From Solibacillus silvestris (GTDB taxonomy: Bacteria; Bacillota; Bacilli; Bacillales_A; Planococcaceae): DNA of 64,000 nucleotides. Both the position numbers and the translations under genes were made by a program. Shown piece after piece: positions 7,924 through 17,206 of the stretch. Position 1 is the stretch's first letter. The number at the start of each line of letters is the position of its first letter. Below the pieces are notes generated by a model, which saw only the letters and a list, made by a program, of their open reading frames with translations, was not told the DNA's origin and did no database searches. The DNA lies in NCBI GenBank assembly GCA_001586195.1, contig CP014609.1, forward strand, positions 842,001-906,000, written 5' to 3'.

Positions 7924-9183
7924 ATGAATGCAGAAATTATAGCGGTAGGATCGGAATTATTATTAGGACAAATCGCCAACACGAATGCGAAATTTATTTC
8001 GAGCCAGCTTTCGGAACTTGGCATTAATGTTTATTATCATACAGTTGTAGGAGATAACGAGGCGCGGCTACTAGAGGCGATCAAAATTGCGGAACAGCGC
8101 GCGGATGTAATTATTTTCTCAGGTGGTTTAGGTCCGACAAAGGATGATCTGACGAAAGAAGCGATTGCGAAGCATTTGAATCGTACGTTAGTATTTGATG
8201 AAACGGCGCTGTTTGCGATTGAGGAATTTTTCTCGAAGCAAAGACGACCGATGACGGAAAACAACCGGAAACAGGCGCTAGTACTGGATGGCTGCGATGT
8301 CTTGTTGAACCAGCATGGGATGGCACCGGGTATGTTTTTGGAAGAAAATGACCGTATTTATATTTTACTGCCGGGTCCGCCAAAAGAACTTGAGCCAATG
8401 TTCCAATATGAAACGAAGCCAAAACTGGCGGCACTTCTACATGACGGCGGCGTAATTTTATCGCATGTACTACGTTTTTATGGGATCGGTGAAGCAGATC
8501 TGGAAACCCGCATACAGAACATTTTGGATGAACAGACAAATCCAACAGTCGCCCCGCTTGCTTCAGATGGTGAAGTAACATTGCGCATTACGGCAAAAGC
8601 GCAAAACGAACAACAGGCTTTCCGTCTGATCGAGTTAAAGAAACGTGAAATTCTCGATATCGTCGGAGAATACTATTATGGCGTAAATGATGAATCATTA
8701 GGATTTAAACTTGTGCAAATGCTTCTTGAAAATGAACTGACAGTTTCCGCTGCTGAAAGTTTAACGGCCGGTCTGTTCCAGTCGGAGCTGGCAGAAATTC
8801 CGGGTGTCGGATCTGCATTAATCGGCGGTGTTGTGACGTATACGAAAGAAGCTAAAATTAAACACCTCGGTGTTTCCGGTGAACTGCTTGATGAATACGG
8901 GATCGTCAGCAGTGAATGTGCAGCGGCAATGGCGACACGAGTCCGTGAAAAGTTCGGTACAGATATCGGCGTTGGGCTGACGGGAGCAGCAGGACCGGGT
9001 GATCATGACGGACAGCCTGCAGGATCAATCTGGGTTGGCATTAAGATTGGTGACACAGAACCGCTCACGTACCGACTGCAATTAACCGGTTCAAGAAATA
9101 CGAACCGAATCCGCGCAGTGAAGTTTACGTTCAGCTATTTAATGAGAGAATTAGCGAATCAAGGGTACAAAAAGCTGATTTAG
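7924..9183 (+). CDS. cinA: Competence/damage-inducible protein CinA (NMN deamidase type)
   Basis: A 419-residue two-domain protein. The N-terminal MoaB-like molybdopterin-binding domain has the AEIIAVGSELLLGQ start, the FSGGLGPTKDD motif and the PGPPKEL motif. The C-terminal CinA domain (from about residue 255) contains SAAESLTAG and GLTGAAGPGDHDG, the nicotinamide-nucleotide amidase region. It recycles pyridine nucleotides. GGGGGTTTT precedes ATG 7924. The cinA-recA order is conserved in Firmicutes. Confidence 0.95.
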   Translation: MNAEIIAVGSELLLGQIANTNAKFISSQLSELGINVYYHTVVGDNEARLLEAIKIAEQRADVIIFSGGLGPTKDDLTKEAIAKHLNRTLVFDETALFAIEEFFSKQRRPMTENNRKQALVLDGCDVLLNQHGMAPGMFLEENDRIYILLPGPPKELEPMFQYETKPKLAALLHDGGVILSHVLRFYGIGEADLETRIQNILDEQTNPTVAPLASDGEVTLRITAKAQNEQQAFRLIELKKREILDIVGEYYYGVNDESLGFKLVQMLLENELTVSAAESLTAGLFQSELAEIPGVGSALIGGVVTYTKEAKIKHLGVSGELLDEYGIVSSECAAAMATRVREKFGTDIGVGLTGAAGPGDHDGQPAGSIWVGIKIGDTEPLTYRLQLTGSRNTNRIRAVKFTFSYLMRELANQGYKKLI

Positions 9184-9254
9184 TTTCTGTTTTCTTTTGA
9201 AAAAGGCGATTTAATCAGTGATATAAAGGCATTTAGAAACATTCAAAGAAAAAG

Positions 9255-9268
9255 CGAAAATATGTTCG
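9255..9268. promoter_or_regulatory. LexA (SOS) operator of recA, nested in a hairpin
   Basis: CGAAAATATGTTCG differs from the Firmicute LexA consensus CGAAC-N4-GTTCG at one position of the left half. It lies nine bases before the -35 box of the recA promoter. It is the centre of a larger inverted repeat (9241-9282, AAAAAGCGAA/TTCGCTTTTTT) that could also terminate cinA transcripts. Confidence 0.85.
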
Positions 9269-9276
9269 CTTTTTTC

Positions 9277-9305
9277 TTGAATGTTATCTCATTAGCAAGT
9301 ATAAT
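9277..9305 (+). promoter_or_regulatory. Sigma-A promoter of recA
   Basis: TTGAAT and TATAAT with a 17-base spacer, 45 bases before the recA start and directly after the LexA operator. Confidence 0.88.
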
Positions 9306-9349
9306 AGAGACATAAGTTAAATAAAGCTTTTTCTTAAGGAGGAAATAGT

Positions 9350-10426
9350 TTGAGCGATCGTAAAGCAGCATTAGATATGGCGTTAAAACAAATAGAAAAA
9401 CAATTCGGTAAAGGTTCTGTCATGAAGTTAGGTGAAAACTCGAACCGTCATATGGAGACAACTTCATCAGGCTCTATCGCAATTGATGCAGCATTAGGTA
9501 TAGGTGGCTACCCGCGCGGACGTATTGTAGAAGTTTACGGACCAGAATCATCTGGTAAAACAACAGTTACATTACATGCCATCGCAGAAATTCAGGCAAA
9601 CGGCGGTACGGCAGCGTTTATCGATGCTGAGCACGCACTGGACCCGGTATATGCACAAAAACTGGGCGTTAACATTGACGAATTATTATTATCACAGCCG
9701 GATACAGGTGAACAAGCACTTGAAATCGCGGAAGCATTAGTACGTTCTGGTGCGATCGATATTATCGTAATCGACTCTGTAGCGGCATTAGTGCCAAAAG
9801 CCGAGATCGAGGGCGAAATGGGTGACTCGCACATGGGTCTCCAAGCGCGTTTAATGTCACAGGCATTACGTAAATTATCAGGTGTTATTAATAAATCGAA
9901 TACGCTTGCTATTTTCATTAACCAAGTTCGTGAAAAAATCGGTGTTATGTTCGGTAACCCGGAAACAACAACAGGTGGACGTGCCCTTAAATTCTACTCT
10001 TCTATCCGTTTAGAAGTACGACGCGGTGAAGCGATTAAGCAAGGTACAGAAATTATCGGTAACAAAACGAAAATCAAAGTCGTAAAAAATAAAGTAGCAC
10101 CACCATTCCGTACAGCGGAAGTGGATATTATGTACGGCGAAGGAATTTCAAAAGAAGGCGAAATCGTCGACATCGGTGCAGAACTGGATATCATCCAAAA
10201 GAGCGGTTCTTGGTATTCATACAACAGCGAACGAATCGGCCAAGGTCGTGAAAATGTAAAACAATTCTTCAAAGAAAACCCTGCAATCAAAGAAGAAGTG
10301 ACAGAAAAAATCCGTCAACACTTCGGTATCGGCGAACTAGGCTACACAATCGGCGCCAACGATACAACTGAAGAAGAAGAACTGGACGAACTGGAACTAT
10401 TCGAAGACGATAAGGATAAAGAATAA
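9350..10426 (+). CDS. recA: DNA recombinase RecA
   Basis: A 358-residue RecA with the Walker A loop GPESSGKTT, the Walker B region [10 protein letters not shown], loop L1/L2 sequences ([31 protein letters not shown]) and an acidic C-terminal tail. It forms the filament on single-stranded DNA for strand exchange and triggers LexA self-cleavage. It starts with TTG 9350 after AAGGAGGA, with a strong own promoter and a LexA box, so it is an SOS-induced monocistronic unit ending at the terminator at 10435. Confidence 0.98.
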   Translation: MSDRKAALDMALKQIEKQFGKGSVMKLGENSNRHMETTSSGSIAIDAALGIGGYPRGRIVEVYGPESSGKTTVTLHAIAEIQANGGTAAFIDAEHALDPVYAQKLGVNIDELLLSQPDTGEQALEIAEALVRSGAIDIIVIDSVAALVPKAEIEGEMGDSHMGLQARLMSQALRKLSGVINKSNTLAIFINQVREKIGVMFGNPETTTGGRALKFYSSIRLEVRRGEAIKQGTEIIGNKTKIKVVKNKVAPPFRTAEVDIMYGEGISKEGEIVDIGAELDIIQKSGSWYSYNSERIGQGRENVKQFFKENPAIKEEVTEKIRQHFGIGELGYTIGANDTTEEEELDELELFEDDKDKE

Positions 10427-10434
10427 TGTTACGG

Positions 10435-10470
10435 ACCCAAGCGAAGAATTTTGCTTGGGTTTTTGTTTTT
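10435..10470 (+). terminator. recA terminator
   Basis: ACCCAAGC/GCTTGGGT stem with a ten-base loop and a T-rich tail, nine bases after the recA stop. Confidence 0.92.
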
Positions 10471-10551
10471 GTGAAGGGGATAGGCGATTTTATAGCTAAG
10501 GTGGGGCGGTCTTTGGTTGAAGTACCTGTTGGGTCAGGGGAGCGTTGGAGT

Positions 10552-10623
10552 TTATTAGAACAAATATGGGTTTTATTAGAAGGTCTTTGCGTGATATTAG
10601 AAGATTGGAAGCAGATATTAGAA
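10552..10623 (+). repeat. 21-bp-periodic array, TTATTAGAA family (downstream of recA, short block)
   Basis: Cores begin at 10552 (TTATTAGAA), 10573 (TTATTAGAA), 10594 (ATATTAGAA) and 10615 (ATATTAGAA), exactly 21 bases apart. A degraded fifth unit follows near 10636. The order of first bases, T, T, A, A, equals the first four units of the longer blocks at 10697 and 41152. In frame it reads LLExxxx-LLExxxx-ILExxxx-ILExxxx. An open frame (10426-10653) runs through it but starts at the recA stop and lacks a ribosome binding site. Confidence 0.88.
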
Positions 10624-10696
10624 AATGGGACCGATTTAGCCGATCTTGATTGAATTTTTCTAGGTAAAACCGGTGAAAAATAAAGTGCGGAAACTT

Positions 10697-10869
10697 TTAT
10701 TTGAACGAATGTTTGCTTTATTAGAAAATTGCCACCTGATATTAGAAGATTCGAAGAGGATATTTGAAAATCGGGACGACTTATTAGAAGAAGTGCAGAA
10801 TATATTAGAAAATCGCAAGTTTATTAGAACAAATAAAAATATATTAGAACATCTAAAGATTTATTAGAA
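10697..10869 (+). repeat. 21-bp-periodic array, TTATTAGAA family (downstream of recA, nine-unit block)
   Basis: Nine cores begin at 10697, 10718, 10739, 10760, 10781, 10802, 10821, 10841 and 10861. The intervals are 21 five times, then 19, 20 and 20. The block at 41152-41324 has the same interval series and nearly the same T/A choice at each core. One frame (10673-10867) is open and reads as leucine/isoleucine heptads ending FIRTNKNILEHLKIY. A GTG at 10673 has no convincing Shine-Dalgarno site. Bases 10870-11016 hold only a weakly palindromic stretch (CCGGATT...AATCCGG) without a gene. Confidence 0.9.
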
Positions 10870-11016
10870 CTTCCCGCCGTCTGGTAGCCCGTAAATCGCG
10901 TCAACCGGATTCATTATAGAAAAGATTGGTAACCCGCTACCCCAATCCGGACTAATTTCTGGAAGTCCCTTAATGGACCATAAAAATATAAAAAACCCCT
11001 TAAACCATGGCTATTC

Positions 11017-11045
11017 TTGACATACCTAATTTTGAACTATACAAT
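11017..11045 (+). promoter_or_regulatory. Sigma-A promoter of rny
   Basis: TTGACA and TACAAT with a 17-base spacer; close to consensus. It leaves a leader of about 110 bases before rny. Confidence 0.85.
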
Positions 11046-11159
11046 TAAAATGTATAATTTCTAAATTTTGAAATGAATAGGCGGTATGTTTGAATAATTC
11101 AGATATATTATGCCGACTAAAAGAACATCAGACATATATAGGCATAGGAGGGAAACGAT

Positions 11160-12713
11160 ATGGAAATGATACTCCCTGCTTTGCTAGGATTCGCTGTCGG
11201 TGTCGCTGTTATCTATTTCTACATGAAAAACGTGAATGATTCAAAAGTGACTGGTGCAAAGCATGTTGCCGAGCAAATCGTGGAAGACGCGAAACGTGAA
11301 GCGGATGCACTGAAAAAAGAAGCACTGCTTGAAGCAAAGGATGAAACTCACAAATTTCGTACTGAAGCGGAAAATGACATTCGTGACCGTCGTGGAGAAC
11401 TTCAGAAACAAGAGAACCGTTTATTGCAAAGAGAAGAAAACCTTGACCGCAAAGATGAAACTCTGAACAAAAGAGAGATAAGCTTAGAGCGTAAGGAAGA
11501 AGCTCTGGCAAGCAGACAACAGCATATTGAACAGATGGAAAGCAAAGTAGAACAACTTGTTGCAAGTCAAAAAACTGAGCTTGAGCGCATTGCAGCTCTG
11601 ACGCGCGAAGAAGCGAAAGAGGTTATCTTGAAGGAAGTTGAAAACGAACTTTCTACAGATATCGCTGTAATGACGAAAGAATCAGAATTGCGTGCAAAAG
11701 AAGAATCAGACAAAAAGGCTCGAGAAATTTTATCACTTGCATTACAACGCTTTGCAGCTGACCATGTTGCAGAAACAACAGTGTCCGTTGTAAATCTGCC
11801 AAATGATGAGATGAAAGGCCGCATTATCGGTCGTGAAGGCCGTAACATCCGTACATTAGAAACGCTTACAGGTATCGATCTGATTATTGATGATACGCCT
11901 GAAGCAGTTATTTTATCCGGCTTTGATCCGATTCGCCGTGAAACAGCTCGTCTTGCATTAGAAAAACTAGTTCAAGATGGTCGTATTCACCCGGCACGTA
12001 TCGAAGAAATGGTTGAAAAGTCTCGCCGTGAAGTGGACGAACAGATCCGCGAAACAGGTGAGCAAACAACATTTGAAGTAGGTATTCATAACCTGCATCC
12101 GGATTTAATGAAGATCTTAGGTCGTATGAAATACCGTACAAGCTATGGTCAAAATGTATTAAAACACTCAATCGAAGTAGCCCACTTAGCAGGATTACTT
12201 GCTGCTGAACTTGGCGAAGATGTAACATTAGCGCGTCGTGCAGGTTTACTGCATGATATCGGTAAAGCGATTGACCATGAAGTAGAAGGAAGCCACGTTG
12301 AAATCGGTGTGGAACTGGCAACGAAGTATAAAGAACATCCAGTTGTGATTAACTCGATTGCATCCCACCATGGTGACACAGAAGCAACTTCAGTTATCGC
12401 TGTACTTGTAGCAGCAGCTGATGCATTATCAGCAGCCCGCCCAGGTGCCCGCAGTGAAACTTTAGAAAACTATATTCGCCGCCTTGAAAAGCTGGAAGAA
12501 ATTTCGGAAAGCTATGACGGCGTTGAAAAATCATTCGCAATTCAAGCAGGTCGTGAAGTACGTATCATCGTACAGCCTGAAAAAATCGATGATCTGGCAT
12601 CACATCGTTTAGCGCGAGATATCCGCAAACGCATTGAAGAAGAACTCGATTATCCAGGTCACATCAAAGTGACGGTTATTCGTGAAACACGCTCTGTGGA
12701 GTATGCGAAATAA
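11160..12713 (+). CDS. rny: Ribonuclease Y
   Basis: A 517-residue RNase Y: N-terminal membrane anchor (residues 3-21), a long charged coiled coil (about 30-200), a KH RNA-binding domain ([15 protein letters not shown], about 218-285) and an HD metal-dependent phosphohydrolase domain ([12 protein letters not shown], about 330-420). It is the main endonuclease for mRNA turnover in Bacillus and sits on the inner membrane. ATG 11160 follows AGGAGGGAAACG. In B. subtilis ymdB follows directly; here 5.3 kb of polysaccharide genes intervene. Confidence 0.97.
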   Translation: MEMILPALLGFAVGVAVIYFYMKNVNDSKVTGAKHVAEQIVEDAKREADALKKEALLEAKDETHKFRTEAENDIRDRRGELQKQENRLLQREENLDRKDETLNKREISLERKEEALASRQQHIEQMESKVEQLVASQKTELERIAALTREEAKEVILKEVENELSTDIAVMTKESELRAKEESDKKAREILSLALQRFAADHVAETTVSVVNLPNDEMKGRIIGREGRNIRTLETLTGIDLIIDDTPEAVILSGFDPIRRETARLALEKLVQDGRIHPARIEEMVEKSRREVDEQIRETGEQTTFEVGIHNLHPDLMKILGRMKYRTSYGQNVLKHSIEVAHLAGLLAAELGEDVTLARRAGLLHDIGKAIDHEVEGSHVEIGVELATKYKEHPVVINSIASHHGDTEATSVIAVLVAAADALSAARPGARSETLENYIRRLEKLEEISESYDGVEKSFAIQAGREVRIIVQPEKIDDLASHRLARDIRKRIEEELDYPGHIKVTVIRETRSVEYAK

Positions 12714-12735
12714 TTAAAGTTTTTTTATCTTTTTT

Positions 12736-12781
12736 AAAAATCCCCGTTTCATAGAAACTAATCTATGAAACGGGGATTTTT
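12736..12781 (+). terminator. rny terminator
   Basis: AAAAATCCCCGTTTCATAG pairs perfectly with CTATGAAACGGGGATTTTT around an eight-base loop. Confidence 0.93.
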
Positions 12782-12974
12782 ATTATATAAAATTTTATAT
12801 TTCTCATTCAGCCTTTAAGGAAATTTGAAACTAAAAATAATTATTAGGACATTATAAAAGAGTTTTAGAGTTTTAATAGCATTATTTTGTTCATATATTA
12901 TAATATTGAGATTTGCGTATTTATAAGGCTTCGTAGGAAATCTTTTCGAAATTAATGGAGAGAGGGAAAAGACA

Positions 12975-13739
12975 ATGATTGATATCCATAGCCATATATT
13001 ATTTGGAGTTGATGATGGGCCAAAAGAATTGCAGCATACACTTGAAATGTTGCAAAAAGCTGTGGATGAAGGAATCACAGCAATAATTGCAACTTCACAT
13101 AGTTTCCATCCTCTGTACCATGTATCTCCCGAAACGGTGTATGAACAGATTGCTATTATACAGCAACAGGTAAATAAATATAATATTCCTTTAAAAATAT
13201 ATGCTGGACAAGAAGTACGCTTAGTCGGAGAGCTTTCTACACTATTAGAGGAAAGGAAAGTATTAACCCTTGCAAATTCCAAATATATACTCATTGAATT
13301 ACCGTCCCATACTATCCCATTCTATACAAAGGAAATTATCATTAAGCTTAAATTAAAAGGAATTATCCCAATTATAGCGCATCCAGAGCGTAATAAAGTA
13401 ATTGCAGAACGCCCAAGCAAGCTAGAGGAGTTAGTAAGGGAAGGGGCAATGACACAAATTACTTCTGGAAGTCTTGCGGGGCAATTTGGAAAAAAGGTTC
13501 AAAAACTTTCGTTGGATTTAGTGAAAGCCAACTTAGTCCATACTTATGGTTCTGATGTCCATAACCTTACTACAAGACCATTCCTCTTTAATGAAGGATT
13601 ATCTTTTTTAGAGAAAAAGAAACAACTAGATGCAGTTGAGCTGTTTTTAGAAAACAATGCTCGGATAATTGAAAATAAAGATTTTATATTATATGAACCA
13701 GAGGAAGTACAATTTAAAAAATCCTGGTTAATATTTTAA
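12975..13739 (+). CDS. CpsB/YwqE-type protein-tyrosine phosphatase (PHP domain)
   Basis: A 254-residue PHP-fold metal-dependent phosphatase. It opens with MIDIHSHILFGVDDG (metal ligands H4, H6 and D13) and retains the downstream AHPERN and YGSDVHN metal-binding segments. Family members (CpsB in streptococci, YwqE in B. subtilis) dephosphorylate the bacterial tyrosine kinase that controls polysaccharide chain length. The matching kinase and adaptor lie 22 kb away at 35540-36988, so the phosphatase and kinase bracket the locus. ATG 12975 follows GGAGAGAGGG. Confidence 0.92.
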   Translation: MIDIHSHILFGVDDGPKELQHTLEMLQKAVDEGITAIIATSHSFHPLYHVSPETVYEQIAIIQQQVNKYNIPLKIYAGQEVRLVGELSTLLEERKVLTLANSKYILIELPSHTIPFYTKEIIIKLKLKGIIPIIAHPERNKVIAERPSKLEELVREGAMTQITSGSLAGQFGKKVQKLSLDLVKANLVHTYGSDVHNLTTRPFLFNEGLSFLEKKKQLDAVELFLENNARIIENKDFILYEPEEVQFKKSWLIF

Positions 13740-13805
13740 ATTGAAAAACTTTACAGCTTTTGGTAAAAATAATGAAATGTAAATTATTCAAGAGAAGGTG
13801 AAAAT

Positions 13806-14903
13806 TCGTTTGAAATTCGAAAGCATTCTGAGAAATGGAGAATAGCAAAGTTACCACAATATTTACAGAAAGAGCTTGAAGAAATTATTAAAGACGAACG
13901 ATTAGTAGAAGATCATTTCTAACAGAATGTATAGTTCGGTACGGGTGGCATGCACAGTGTACTAGGTGTTGGCACGAATCGCATGAACATCTATACAGTA
14001 CGGCGTGCAGCTGCAGATCTTGCACAATATGTATGTGAAGGCGGCGAAGAAGCGAAGACAAGAGGTGTTGTCATTGCGTATGATACACGTCATTTTTCGA
14101 AAGAGTTCGCTGTTGAAACGGCTAAAGTTTTAGGGGCTTACGGTAGAGACCGCCTAGGCGTTGCAGTTAGAAACGGTCAATCCTATGAACTTTTAACAGG
14201 TAATCAGTTAAGGGCTTTACTGTTAAACTATATTTTACAGACGAAACAAAGCAACGGAACACTCCCTGAAAATGGAGTTATGATTAAAACAATTGTTACA
14301 TCTGAATTAGGTGCCAAGATTGCTGCTTATTACGGTGTGGAAACAGTTAATACGGTAACAGGATTCAAATACATTGCTGAAAAAATTGCCGAATATGAAC
14401 AGTCAGGTGCGTATAAGTATTTATTTGGTTATGAGGAGAGCTACGGCTATTTAATCGAAACGTTCGTACGCGATAAAGATGCGGTGCAAGTGGCGTTAAA
14501 AGTAGCGGAAATGGCAAGCTTCTATGAGTTGCATGGCAAAACCTTGCTTGATGCCTTAGAAGATGTGTACAAGCAGTTTGGCTATTACAAAGAAGCACTC
14601 ATTTCCAAAGTTTTCGAAGGTAAATCAGGTCAAGAGGAAATGGCCGCAATGTTAGATACCGTTCGCCAAAATCCCCCAACTGAAATTGCAGGCAAAAAAG
14701 TTGTTCTATTCGAAGATTATTTAACAGCGACGGCAACTGCTATTACAGGTGACAAGCTACCGATCGATTTATCGAAAGAAAATGTGCTGAAGTTTATACT
14801 GGAAGACGAGTCTTGGGTTGCCATCCGTCCATCTGGTACGGAACCGAAATGTAAATACTATTTTGGTGTAACTGGTGAAAGTGCTGGTCAAGCTTCAGAG
14901 TGA
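13806..14903 (+). pseudogene. pgcA: Phosphoglucomutase/phosphomannomutase (PgcA type), broken
   Basis: One frame carries PgcA sequence from about 13830, with WRIAKLPQYL, then two in-frame stops (TAA 13920, TAG near 13932) just before FGTGGM. From ATG 13950 the frame is open for 317 codons, including GTNRMNIYTVRRAA, GYEESYGYL and RPSGTEPKCKYYF. A family member is about 575 residues. Here the text jumps from TAKVLGAYGR to DRLGVAV, which removes the TASHNP phosphoserine loop and the DPDAD metal site. A mutase without its phosphoserine cannot work. A close of TGAAAGTGCTGGTCAAGCTTCAGAG also looks unlike the family's C-terminus. The normal role would be glucose-1-phosphate supply for UDP-glucose. 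Confidence 0.88.
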
Positions 14904-14939
14904 TTGGAACAATTAAAATAAAGTTTTATATAGATATAT

Positions 14940-14976
14940 AAAGGTATTTAGAATGACAATATCTAAATACCTTTTT
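14940..14976 (+). terminator. Terminator after the pgcA remnant
   Basis: AAAGGTATTTAGA and TCTAAATACCTTTTT form a 13-bp stem with a T tail. Confidence 0.88.
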
Positions 14977-15252
14977 GCATTTAATAGAAGAAAAACTTGA
15001 ATAGTAGGTATATATTAGATGTTTCGAGACTATACTATTAGAAAGATATTTATAGAATTAATTTTAATTCACCAAAATAGTTGAGAATCAACAACTGTCA
15101 ATTTGCCTATCTTATACTACTTTATCAAACATATTTCACCTTTAAAACACTACCATGGCCACTCTATTATTCACAGCTAAAACTTCACTAATTTACTTAA
15201 TCACAACCAGTTAATAATGTGAAAAAATAATAGAAGGAGCTGTGATTCGTTT
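14977..15252. other. AT-rich gap without a gene
   Basis: No coding stretch or clear hairpin is seen here. It presumably carries the promoter of the gene at 15253, but no confident -35/-10 pair stands out. The sequence AGAAGGAGC near 15232-15240 is the ribosome binding site of that gene. Confidence 0.5.
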
Positions 15253-16164
15253 ATGCAAATCCCTGTACATGCAAAGCGCTATGCATTCACACAAGTCGTA
15301 AAGTTATCCCCAATTGCCGCAAGTAAAATATTATATTGGAACAGATTTAAAACCCGTTTAAACCTGGAAAATCCAAAAACCTTCAATGAAAAACTCATGT
15401 GGCTGAAACTATTTGAAGATGTTGAATTTAAAAGAAGATTTACAGATAAGGTAAAGGCGCGCGAATATATGATTACAGTCGGCTACAACTATTTACTGCC
15501 GCCGCTGATCGGTATTTTTGATGAAATAGAGGATATTATTTTCGAACAGTTGCCGAGAAAATTTGTATTAAAATGTTCGCACGGCGAGGGCATGACAATT
15601 GTTTGTGAAAATAAACGAGAAATGGATTACCGAGAAACAAGGCAGCATTTGGCGGAAATGATGGCAACGGATTATTCGCTAAAATATGCGGAGCCTCACT
15701 ATTCATCAATCATTCCTAGAATTATTATTGAACGTTTAATCGAATCATCGACTGGCGATGATGTACAAGAGTACAACATTCATTGTTTCCATGGAGTACC
15801 GAAGATTATCGAAGCTACTTTCGACCGCTTTACACCGAAAGAGCAAACATTAATGTTAACACCGGATTGGTTCAATACGAATTATTTAAAGAAAAAGCTT
15901 CCGTTTGACGAAGCAAAAGCAAGACCTGCACAGTTGGACGAATTGCTCGCTATTGCGAAAAAGCTGAGCAAGCCGTTTACGTATGTACGGATCGATTTAA
16001 AGGTAGTGGATGAGAAAGTTTACTTTAACAACTTTACGTTTACACCGGACGCTTGTTTAAATAACCAAATACAAGAAGATGATAGTCATAAGCTTGGGCA
16101 ATGGCTTGATTTGGATATTGGGAAGTCGAGACATCCGGTTACTGTAGCCCGTTCAAAATATTAA
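15253..16164 (+). CDS. TupA-like ATP-grasp protein (polysaccharide/teichuronopeptide family)
   Basis: A 303-residue protein with the TupA-type ATP-grasp pattern: N-terminal NPKTFNEKLMWLKL and TDKVKAREY segments, the central PRKFVLKCSHGEGMTIV glycine-rich stretch, then EYNIHCFHGVPKII. Members are found in cell-surface polymer loci and are thought to ligate an amino acid or amine to a sugar acid, by analogy with TupA of alkaliphilic Bacillus. ATG 15253 lies 12 bases after AAGGAGC, slightly far. It is followed by a GT2 gene 28 bases later. The substrate is unknown. Confidence 0.8.
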   Translation: MQIPVHAKRYAFTQVVKLSPIAASKILYWNRFKTRLNLENPKTFNEKLMWLKLFEDVEFKRRFTDKVKAREYMITVGYNYLLPPLIGIFDEIEDIIFEQLPRKFVLKCSHGEGMTIVCENKREMDYRETRQHLAEMMATDYSLKYAEPHYSSIIPRIIIERLIESSTGDDVQEYNIHCFHGVPKIIEATFDRFTPKEQTLMLTPDWFNTNYLKKKLPFDEAKARPAQLDELLAIAKKLSKPFTYVRIDLKVVDEKVYFNNFTFTPDACLNNQIQEDDSHKLGQWLDLDIGKSRHPVTVARSKY

Positions 16165-16191
16165 TCACCTTAACTATTTAGGAGGATTTCC

Positions 16192-17145
16192 ATGATACCA
16201 ATTGTGTCTATTATTGTGGCAACACATAATGTTGAATATTCGATAAGAGAATGTCTGAATAGCCTGCAGCAGCAAACATTGCAAGCAATAGAAATACTGA
16301 TTATGAACAATGGTTCTTCTAAAGGAACGGCTCTTATTTGTGAAGAATTTGTCAGTGAAGATGAGCGTTTCAGTTTATTTAACGCGCAAAACCTTACGTT
16401 AAGTGAAGCACGCAATTACGGAATGCAGGAAGCTGCCGGAAAATATATTGCGTTCGTTGATGGGCATGATTTTGTGGAAAGTACAATGTATGAAAAGCTT
16501 GTACAGCGTGCAAAGCAGAAGCATGCGGATCTCGTACTGTGCGGGTATACGAAATACTGGCCGGAAACGGAGCGCAAAAAACAGGTGAAAGTGAATGAAG
16601 CGTTATTAACAAAACCGAACCCTGTTAATTATTATCTTACAAAGCATAATGAAGCGTATATTATGCCTTGGAATAAACTGTTTTTACGTTCCATCATTAT
16701 GGGGGAACAATTATATTTTGATAATCATCCGTTTTTTGAAGATGTTGGTTTTATCGCGCAGTACTTATCGTTTGCGAAAAAGATTGCCATTGTGAATGAG
16801 CCGCAATATAACTTTGTGCAATATGAGGACATGCTGATGAAAAATTATAGTCCGTCCATTGCTCATTCCCATGCGCAAACGTATGCACAAATGAAGCAGT
16901 TTTTTGATAAAAGACAATACCGGAATGTGATAGAGGGATTAAATTTACGTCTATATATTCATCGTTATCATCATGTACTGTTAACGACGTCAAATACACG
17001 ACAAGTGAAATCGCTGGAACGTCAAATAATTCGGGAAAGCAAGAATTTCTCCCAGCTTCCATGGAATCTTCGCTTTATGAAACCGTTAGTGAAAATGAGG
17101 GTGTATCCGACATTTTTCCGGTTGGTTCATAGGGTAAAGGCTTAG
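16192..17145 (+). CDS. Glycosyltransferase family 2
   Basis: A 317-residue GT-A enzyme. The N-terminus PIVSIIVATHNVEYSIRECLNSLQQQTLQAIEILIMNNGS gives the nucleotide-binding start. The usual DxD-type motif is replaced by VDGHD in AGKYIAFVDGHDFVE, which retains two aspartates. There is no membrane helix, so it would act on lipid-linked intermediates at the inner face of the membrane. AGGAGG precedes ATG 16192. It is grouped with the TupA-like gene and the degraded epimerase. Confidence 0.88.
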   Translation: MIPIVSIIVATHNVEYSIRECLNSLQQQTLQAIEILIMNNGSSKGTALICEEFVSEDERFSLFNAQNLTLSEARNYGMQEAAGKYIAFVDGHDFVESTMYEKLVQRAKQKHADLVLCGYTKYWPETERKKQVKVNEALLTKPNPVNYYLTKHNEAYIMPWNKLFLRSIIMGEQLYFDNHPFFEDVGFIAQYLSFAKKIAIVNEPQYNFVQYEDMLMKNYSPSIAHSHAQTYAQMKQFFDKRQYRNVIEGLNLRLYIHRYHHVLLTTSNTRQVKSLERQIIRESKNFSQLPWNLRFMKPLVKMRVYPTFFRLVHRVKA

Positions 17146-17206
17146 AGAACGTGGGAAAACTCGTTACATTACAAGTAAAATTCGAAGCCGATAAGGGGGA
17201 ATATTT

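Noticed and set aside
8111-8581. A 156-codon antisense frame inside cinA
   Set aside because: It overlaps conserved cinA motifs; the composition is that of a shadow frame.
10426-10653. A 75-codon gene overlapping the recA stop
   Set aside because: Its start lies in the recA stop codon, it runs through the recA terminator, and it lacks a Shine-Dalgarno sequence. Only its array part resembles anything.
12815-13294. A 159-codon frame on the minus strand over the phosphatase start
   Set aside because: It is antisense to the well-supported PHP phosphatase gene, has no family resemblance and no ribosome binding site.
13950-14903. A functional short phosphoglucomutase starting at ATG 13950
   Set aside because: The homologous text begins upstream, is broken by two stops, and the catalytic loop is deleted, so it is called a pseudogene.
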